Part shown: positions 7,437-12,120 of the stretch, in pieces
Position numbering within the stretch: position 1 is the stretch's first letter
Layout of the letters: each line of letters starts with the position of its first letter
Assembly (NCBI GenBank): GCA_039714495.1
Contig: JBDLJD010000130.1
Coordinates: forward strand, 1-12,120
DNA from: JAJDNW01 sp039714495
GTDB taxonomy: Bacteria > Desulfobacterota > Desulfobacteria > Desulfobacterales > B30-G6
Direction of reading: 5' to 3'
Length of the DNA: 12,120 nucleotides
Position numbers and translations under genes: made by a program
The notes under the pieces: generated by a model
The model's database searches: none
What the model was told of the DNA's origin: nothing
What the model saw: the letters and a program-made list of their open reading frames with translations, nothing else

Positions 7437-8582
7437 ATGGAACCATTAAATCGAATAAAATCTCTGCTGGCGGACCGGCCGGCCCAGTTAAAACATAAAA
7501 AAACCCAAGACAAAAAGATTGTGGGCTATATTCCCGGCGGTTATTTCCCCGAAGAAATCGCCCTGGCAGCCGGGGCAGTGCCGGTTGGCATGGTGCGGGG
7601 GGGAGAACACAGCGCCGTCGAAAACGCTTTCGCTTGCGTCGACCACTGGGTGGATACGTTTTACCGGTCACAGATCGGATATGCTACTTCCGGGGACGAT
7701 CCTTATTACAATTTAATCGATGTGCTGGTGGTTCCCATCACCGATTCCAACAATCGTACCTTGTCCGATACCCTGAGCTATTATACGGATCTGGAACTGT
7801 TCGTCTATGGCGTCCCGCATACAAAATCGAAGGAAGGCCGCGACTATTTCAGGCATGGCCTTGCGAAAACCGCAGACAAAATTGCCGGGTTGACCGGCAT
7901 TGAAATCACCGGACAGCGCATGACCGAGGCCATCGACATCTGCAACCGGGAAAAAGAACTGCTGCGGGAGCTCAGCCAGGAAAATCAATCCGGAAACACC
8001 GCCCTCAGTCCAAAAGATTACGTGCTGGTCAACCAGGCCTCCATGCTGCTGGACAAAGGGCAGTTTATCGAAAACCTGGAAACACTCATAAGGGAGTTGA
8101 AGGCGGCAAAATCCGGCGACAATAAAAAGCCCAAGGTTTTGTTGACCGGATCGACCCTGGCCCTGGGGGACGACAAGATCATCGATCTGCTCGAAGAATA
8201 TGGCGCGACCGTTATTACCGGAGAATTCGCCGAAGGGATCAAACCTTTTCAACACAAGGTGGAGCCGGCCGAGGATTTCATGAATGCCCTGGCCGAAACC
8301 TATTTTATGGAGCGAGTCGCGCCTGCCTGGTTCAGGCCCGGACACGAACTGCCGGAACACCTGATTCAAACGGCATCCGCCACAAGGGTCGACGGCGTGG
8401 TGTGGTATCAGTTGATGTACCGTGAAGCATACAAGATCCTCTCCCATTATTTCCCCGAAATGTTGAAAAAGGAAACCGGCCTGCCCGTGCTGACCCTGGA
8501 TTCCGATTATGACCCGGCTGAAACCGGACAAATGGCCACCCGAATCGAAACCTACATTGAGAATATCAGGAGACAACCATGA
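7437..8582 (+). CDS. 2-hydroxyacyl-CoA dehydratase/benzoyl-CoA reductase-like small subunit (HgdB/BcrC-type), cluster ligands degenerate
   Basis: A 381-residue protein matching the length (about 380) of HgdB, HadC and BcrC, the smaller subunit of ATP-dependent radical dehydratases/reductases. Family features: GYIPGGYFPEEIALAAGAVPV (30-50), and near the C-terminus LTLDSDYDPAETGQMATRIETY (352-373), which matches the LxLDxDYxxxxxGQxxTRIEAF ending. Normally three Cys residues bind a [4Fe-4S] cluster. Here only the first appears (Cys67 in FACVDHW). The second place reads PITDSNNR (100-107), with Thr where the tCD motif has Cys, and the third reads WYQLMYREAY (323-332), with Tyr at the expected position. 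This subunit may hold no cluster or one with other ligands. It overlaps the large-subunit gene by ATGA (8579-8582), typical of coupled subunits. Function in dehydration or reduction is inferred. Confidence 0.85.
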   Translation: MEPLNRIKSLLADRPAQLKHKKTQDKKIVGYIPGGYFPEEIALAAGAVPVGMVRGGEHSAVENAFACVDHWVDTFYRSQIGYATSGDDPYYNLIDVLVVPITDSNNRTLSDTLSYYTDLELFVYGVPHTKSKEGRDYFRHGLAKTADKIAGLTGIEITGQRMTEAIDICNREKELLRELSQENQSGNTALSPKDYVLVNQASMLLDKGQFIENLETLIRELKAAKSGDNKKPKVLLTGSTLALGDDKIIDLLEEYGATVITGEFAEGIKPFQHKVEPAEDFMNALAETYFMERVAPAWFRPGHELPEHLIQTASATRVDGVVWYQLMYREAYKILSHYFPEMLKKETGLPVLTLDSDYDPAETGQMATRIETYIENIRRQP

Positions 8583-9982
8583 CGACTGAATATCATGAAT
8601 TGCTTACCCTCTGCGGTTTTGAACCAGATGAAATCCAACAGCAGCGCCATCGGATCGAAACAACGTTTCAGCGCCTGAACCTTGTCGCCGGTGACATGGA
8701 CAGAGCAGTATCCAGGCTGCGCACCTATTTCGATATTGAACTCAAGGGCGTGCGGAAAGTGCTGGGGACATGGCTGAAAGAACTCATCGATCTGGTCATG
8801 GCCAGGGACGAAGGGAAAAAACTGATATACTACGGATATCCGCCCTTTCAATATATGGGGCTGGTCATCAAGAAAGCCTCCGAAGCGGTGGGTGACTTCT
8901 ATATTGCCTGCCCGGAAGTGATTCTGTGCGAAACGCTGGGTCAGATTTTCGGCAAGCTCAATCCGGTCCTCGAAGCGGGCGAGGCGGGAGGCCTGGCCCC
9001 GGGGCATGCCATGTGTTCGCTGCTCCAGATCAAAGACGGCGCCCTCTCCCTGGGTTTCATTCCCGCCCCGGATCTGTCCATTTCCACAAGTTATTTCTGC
9101 GACATGGGCCCCAAAGCAGACGAGTTGATGCAATACAAGCACGGTGGCTACCCCGTAGAGTTCGTTGACAGCTGCATGGACTCCCCCTGGGGGGAATGGC
9201 CCGCATATGACCCGCAACGGATACATTATTTGGGGCAACAGCTTGAGCAGCTTTTCTCCGCTCTGCAGGATCGATTCGGGTTTACGATCGATGAAACAAT
9301 CTGGACCGAGGCCAGGAAACTGGCAGGACCGCTGTATGCCGCCACCTTCCGATTGAACAAATCCCTGACAGCCGATCCCCTCCCCCTGGGAGCAGCGGAT
9401 GCCCAGCTGATCCTGAACCTTCCCATGGGCTGCACGGGTATCGCCCTGAAAGAAGGGGCCGAGGCGATCGAGATTATGGCGGAAGAGTTGGAAAAACGTG
9501 TTGAAACAGGCGTTGGTGTCCTGCCGAAAAACGCACCGAGGGTGCTGATGGGCTTCCCTAGTTTTGTCGATCCGGCACTGAACCGGCTGATTCAGGATGT
9601 GGGGCTGGCTGTTCCGGTCCACACAACCCTACTGACCCCGCCTCCACTTCCCGAATCACCGAAAACATATAAAACCCTGGGTGAAAAAAGGTCCGTGGTG
9701 GCCATGCATGGCGGCCTGTATCACAGCTCCTTCGGATGGATCGGACGCATTAAACGCGGCTTGGATTATACGGATCTTGACGGCTTCCTCTATACCTATC
9801 AATACAGCTGCAGACCACTGACCTGCAACAGTAAGCTGATGAAAGAATATGTTGAAAAAGAGATCAAGCTGCCCACGCTGCTGCTGGATATGGACATGTA
9901 TGATGACCGCAACTACTCCGCAGGCGCCTTGCAGACCCGGCTGGAAGCTTTTGCCGAGATGCTGAAAACCAAAAAGAAATAA
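8579..9982 (+). CDS. 2-hydroxyacyl-CoA dehydratase/benzoyl-CoA reductase-like large subunit (HgdA/BcrB-type)
   Basis: A 467-residue protein of the size class of HgdA (about 480) and BcrB/BzdO (about 430-450), the partner of the preceding gene. It keeps the expected cluster cysteines: Cys146 in HAMCSLLQ, Cys174 in SYFCDMGP (the tCD motif), and Cys411 in YSCRPLT, with Cys416 nearby. It ends with LLLDMDMYDDRNYSAGALQTRLEAFAEML (434-462), the conserved closing segment of this family. In such enzymes the subunit pair receives one low-potential electron from the ATP-driven activator encoded just downstream, and uses it to form a ketyl radical (dehydratases) or to reduce the ring (class I benzoyl-CoA reductase). 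AGGAG at 8568-8572 precedes the start, which overlaps the previous stop. Which reaction is run cannot be decided from sequence. Confidence 0.88.
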   Translation: MTTEYHELLTLCGFEPDEIQQQRHRIETTFQRLNLVAGDMDRAVSRLRTYFDIELKGVRKVLGTWLKELIDLVMARDEGKKLIYYGYPPFQYMGLVIKKASEAVGDFYIACPEVILCETLGQIFGKLNPVLEAGEAGGLAPGHAMCSLLQIKDGALSLGFIPAPDLSISTSYFCDMGPKADELMQYKHGGYPVEFVDSCMDSPWGEWPAYDPQRIHYLGQQLEQLFSALQDRFGFTIDETIWTEARKLAGPLYAATFRLNKSLTADPLPLGAADAQLILNLPMGCTGIALKEGAEAIEIMAEELEKRVETGVGVLPKNAPRVLMGFPSFVDPALNRLIQDVGLAVPVHTTLLTPPPLPESPKTYKTLGEKRSVVAMHGGLYHSSFGWIGRIKRGLDYTDLDGFLYTYQYSCRPLTCNSKLMKEYVEKEIKLPTLLLDMDMYDDRNYSAGALQTRLEAFAEMLKTKKK

Positions 9983-10005
9983 GTTTAACGAATTAAGTGA
10001 ATGAC

Positions 10006-10797
10006 ATGACATCAAAACAATTGATTACAGCAGGGATCGATATCGGAGCTGCCACTGCCAAGGTGGTGATATTGAAAGGCGGCAAGATATTGTCCGCCCT
10101 GGTTATCCCGACCGGGGGCAGTGTCAAGGAGGCCAGCCGGCTGGTGATGGAAAAGGCCCTTGGGGAAGCGCAACTGTCGCTGGATGACATCACATCTGTT
10201 GTGGCAACCGGATATGGCAGAAAATCCGTGGATTTTGCAAACCACGTCATCACCGAAATATCCTGTCACGCCCGAGGTGTCAATTTACTGATCCCGTCCG
10301 CCCGTTCGGTGATCGACATCGGCGGACAGGACAGCAAGGTGATTGAAGTCAACGACCAGGGCCGGGTCGTCAACTTTGCCATGAACGACAAGTGTGCGGC
10401 CGGTACGGGCCGATTCCTGGAAGTGATGGCGACGGTTCTTGGAACGGATATCGGAGAGATCGGATCCCTTTCCCTTCAGGGTCAGAAACCGTGTCAGATA
10501 AGCAATACCTGCACGGTTTTTGCTGAGTCTGAAATGGTGAGCCTGCGGGCGGAAGGCGAAAACCGGGAAAACATCCTGGCGGGAATCCACCTGGCCATGG
10601 CCCATCGGGTCGCTATCATGGGCAATACGGTCGGACTCAAGGAAGAAATCGTCTTTACAGGCGGCGTTGCAAAAAATGTAGGCATGAAAATGGCTTTACA
10701 GAAGCGAATCGGCAAGGAGATCCGTGTACCCGAGCAACCACAGATAATCGGGGCTCTGGGTGCCGCCGCGATCGGGGCGCAGAGGCTTCGAGCATAG
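10006..10797 (+). CDS. ATP-dependent [4Fe-4S] activator (HgdC/BadFG family)
   Basis: A 263-residue protein that matches HgdC in length and motifs. It is the archerase that couples ATP hydrolysis to electron transfer into the dehydratase/reductase. ASKHA ATPase motifs are seen: GIDIGAATAKVVIL (10-23, phosphate 1), VIDIGGQDSKVI (102-113, phosphate 2) and FTGGVAKNVGMK (217-228, adenosine motif). The bridging [4Fe-4S] cluster ligands are Cys130 in NDKCAAGTGRFLE and Cys169 in SNTCTVFAESE, one per subunit of a homodimer. A single activator of about 260 residues, rather than the unequal BcrA/BcrD pair, suggests the HgdC-type homodimer. ATG 10006 is preferred to GTG 9997; neither has a strong ribosome binding site. 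It lies 23 bases after the large subunit gene. The electron donor (ferredoxin or flavodoxin) is not in the window. Confidence 0.93.
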   Translation: MTSKQLITAGIDIGAATAKVVILKGGKILSALVIPTGGSVKEASRLVMEKALGEAQLSLDDITSVVATGYGRKSVDFANHVITEISCHARGVNLLIPSARSVIDIGGQDSKVIEVNDQGRVVNFAMNDKCAAGTGRFLEVMATVLGTDIGEIGSLSLQGQKPCQISNTCTVFAESEMVSLRAEGENRENILAGIHLAMAHRVAIMGNTVGLKEEIVFTGGVAKNVGMKMALQKRIGKEIRVPEQPQIIGALGAAAIGAQRLRA

Positions 10798-10858
10798 AAA
10801 ATTCTCATCGCACCCCTAAAACCTGTCCAGTTCTCACCTGTTGAGCCAATACTCTATG

Positions 10859-10865
10859 AAAGGAG
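10859..10865 (+). promoter_or_regulatory. Ribosome binding site deciding the start of the small Cys-rich protein gene
   Basis: AAAGGAG lies eight bases before ATG 10874 but only two before in-frame ATG 10868. In-frame starts at 10841 (TTG) and 10856 lie upstream or overlap this site. Confidence 0.65.
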
Positions 10866-10873
10866 TTATGACC

Positions 10874-11356
10874 ATGGATAAGGAGGATCAAGTCAAAGCG
10901 GCTGAAACGGCAATTCGCCAGGGATACGCCCACCGTCTCCCCATGCTTATCGTGAAAAACGTGGTGGATGCATTTGGAGAAAAGGCCTGGGAACCTATTG
11001 AAAAGGCAGCCAGAGAGTTTGCCGCCTATCGGGCGCCCCTGATGCAATTTCTGATCGAAGACCCGGAAAACGCTCGCGAGCTGGGAAATGTTTTCGACTT
11101 CGAAGACAACCTGGCCGGCATTCAGGGTGAATGGGAAGTTCATGGCCCCAAAGATGCGGTCAAGAGAGAAAGTTCGTGCCCGCACAGTGAATTGTTTAAA
11201 ACCAGCCCGGACCATTGCGGCCGCCTGCTCTATGAAGTGGCCGCCGAGACGCTCAGGCAGATCAACCCCAAGGCCGAACTGACGCCGTTCAACAAGGGCA
11301 AATGCATGGCCTATGGGGATGACTGCTGCGAAGTCCACATCCAGGTAAATGATTAA
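10874..11356 (+). CDS. Small Cys-rich protein resembling the L-2-amino-thiazoline-4-carboxylate hydrolase-like family
   Basis: A 160-residue protein. The N-terminal half is helical and charged (MDKEDQVKAAETAIRQGYAH, then VVDAFGEKAWEPIEKAAREFA). The second half holds Cys102 in SSCPHSEL, Cys115 in DHCGRLL, Cys144 in GKCMAYG and Cys151/152 in GDDCCEVHIQ. The closing pattern C-x6-C with GDD before the last Cys, plus conserved His and Glu, resembles PF14196-like (ATC hydrolase) and V4R-like small domains that bind metals or small ligands. Such proteins are often of unknown function in anaerobe genomes. It lies 76 bases after the activator gene and ends by sharing its stop bases with the convergent regulator. 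It might be an enzyme on a thio- or amide-containing metabolite, or a sensor or accessory for the dehydratase. Family recognised by pattern only. Confidence 0.6.
   Translation: MDKEDQVKAAETAIRQGYAHRLPMLIVKNVVDAFGEKAWEPIEKAAREFAAYRAPLMQFLIEDPENARELGNVFDFEDNLAGIQGEWEVHGPKDAVKRESSCPHSELFKTSPDHCGRLLYEVAAETLRQINPKAELTPFNKGKCMAYGDDCCEVHIQVND
11353..11356. other. Shared convergent stop codons
   Basis: The palindrome TTAA provides the TAA of the plus-strand gene (11354-11356) and the TAA of the minus-strand regulator (11355-11353). No spacer and no stem-loop with a T tract lie between the genes. Confidence 0.9.
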
Positions 11357-12120
11357 AGCCCATGCCGGGTTATTTTCCGATAGAGGGTTTTGCGGTCAAT
11401 ACCGAGTTGGTCGGCCACTTTTGACCTTTGCCATTTATGCGCCTCTAACAATTTTCGAATGTAGCTTCTCTCAAATGTGGAAACCGCCTCGCGCAATGTG
11501 CCTGTTACATCACTATCGATTTTCGCCGGTTCAATGGGTGCCTCAGTTATTGAAAGCGAACTGCCTTTATCATGCATTGGGGATAAAAAGTCCAACCGAT
11601 TCAACGTGATATATCGATACAGGGTATTCTGAAGTTCACGCACATTGCCCGGCCATTCATAGGCCATCATGGCATCCAGTACCTGGCCCGGGATCCTGGG
11701 CAGGGGTTTGTCCTGGTATTTAAGTTTTAAAAAATGCTCCAGAAGCAGGAGAATATCCTCTTTGCGCTCCCTCAAGGACGGGATCTGAATGGGAATAACA
11801 TGAATGCGGTAGAAGAAATCTTCACGCATGCGCCCCGCTTTGATGGAATCTTCCAGGTTTCGGTTGGTTGCCGCGATGATGCGCAGATCAGGAAGGCTCA
11901 ATTTCGTATCCCCCAGGGGTGTAAACCCGCCCCCCTCCAGCACCCTTAACAGTTTGACCTGCAGCAGCGGATCAAGCTCGCCCAGCTCGTCTAAAAAAAG
12001 CGTGCCCTTGTCGGCCAGGCCCAGGTACCCCATTTTATCCGAACCCGCCCCGGTGAATGCGCCTTTTTTGTATCCAAAAAACTCACTTTCCATGAGATTC
12101 ACGGGGATGGCGCCGCAATT
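11353..12120 (-). CDS. Sigma54-dependent AAA+ transcriptional activator with Fis-type HTH (partial; N-terminus beyond window)
   Basis: The minus-strand frame stays open to the right edge and shows the last 255 residues of an NtrC-family activator. In order: the NCGAIPVNLMESEFFGYKKG segment and the sigma54-contact loop GAFTGA (20-25), Walker B GTLFLDELGEL (39-49), sensor I AATNRNLE (83-90), the arginine-finger region REDFFYRI (99-106), sensor II WPGNVRELQNT (156-166), then a linker and a C-terminal Fis-type HTH (about 217-255, with KVADQLGIDRKTLYRKI). The Walker A and the N-terminal sensing domain (response-regulator, PAS or V4R) lie outside the window, so the signal is unknown. It converges on the catabolic run and may control it, but no sigma54 promoter is visible here. 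Its stop shares bases with the Cys-rich protein gene stop. Confidence 0.95.
   Translation of the reverse strand, partial: NCGAIPVNLMESEFFGYKKGAFTGAGSDKMGYLGLADKGTLFLDELGELDPLLQVKLLRVLEGGGFTPLGDTKLSLPDLRIIAATNRNLEDSIKAGRMREDFFYRIHVIPIQIPSLRERKEDILLLLEHFLKLKYQDKPLPRIPGQVLDAMMAYEWPGNVRELQNTLYRYITLNRLDFLSPMHDKGSSLSITEAPIEPAKIDSDVTGTLREAVSTFERSYIRKLLEAHKWQRSKVADQLGIDRKTLYRKITRHGL

Noticed and set aside
8552..9622. Long minus-strand open frame (356 codons)
   Set aside because: It lies antisense to the well-supported large dehydratase-like subunit gene; the translation shows no recognisable family features and is Cys- and His-rich without pattern.
10823..10843. Repeated ACCTGT upstream of the Cys-rich protein gene
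   Set aside because: Two short six-base copies are expected by chance, with no supporting palindrome or promoter.

Overview
The window looks like chromosomal DNA from an anaerobic bacterium, most plausibly a Desulfobacterota (sulfate-reducer-type) degrader of aromatic or other recalcitrant carboxylic acids. This rests on gene content: a radical 2-hydroxyacyl-CoA dehydratase/benzoyl-CoA-reductase-like system, DUF35-thiolase pairs, a DUF849 beta-keto acid cleavage enzyme and a sigma54 activator, all with moderate GC and strong Shine-Dalgarno sites. The taxonomic call is an inference; there is no rRNA or other marker in the window.

Layout. Positions 1-11356 carry one long run of plus-strand genes with short gaps or overlaps, like one or two catabolic operons. 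Block A (1-3026): the 3' end of a DUF35 OB-fold gene, two tandem thiolase-fold genes and a complete DUF35 zinc-ribbon/OB-fold gene. Block B (3050-5229): a divergent PP2C-like protein and a phytoene-desaturase-like FAD oxidoreductase. Block C (5268-7340): a BKACE/DUF849 enzyme and an unusual regulator made of two complete TetR proteins fused head to tail. After a 96-base gap (the longest on the plus strand), block D (7437-11356) holds the small and large subunits of an HgdAB/BcrBC-like enzyme (coupled by an ATGA overlap), its ATP-hydrolysing [4Fe-4S] activator, and a small Cys-rich protein of the ATC-hydrolase-like family. On the minus strand, converging on this run and sharing its stop codons, is the C-terminal part of a sigma54-dependent AAA+ activator (11353 to the right edge).

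How they may work together (inference). The activator injects a low-potential electron into the HgdA/B-like pair, which either dehydrates a 2-hydroxyacyl-CoA or reduces an activated ring. The FAD enzyme adds or removes hydrogen. The thiolase-fold/DUF35 complexes and the BKACE enzyme break C-C bonds to release CoA esters. The double TetR and perhaps the sigma54 protein control expression.

Most notable: both thiolase-fold proteins lack the thiolase catalytic residues and carry Tyr in the HDAF/NEAF position, pointing to aldolase-like or other C-C lyase chemistry. The small HgdB-like subunit has lost two of three cluster-ligating cysteines while its partner keeps all three. Every stretch over 300 bases is covered by a gene; I saw no RNA genes, IS elements, CRISPR arrays or convincing terminators.
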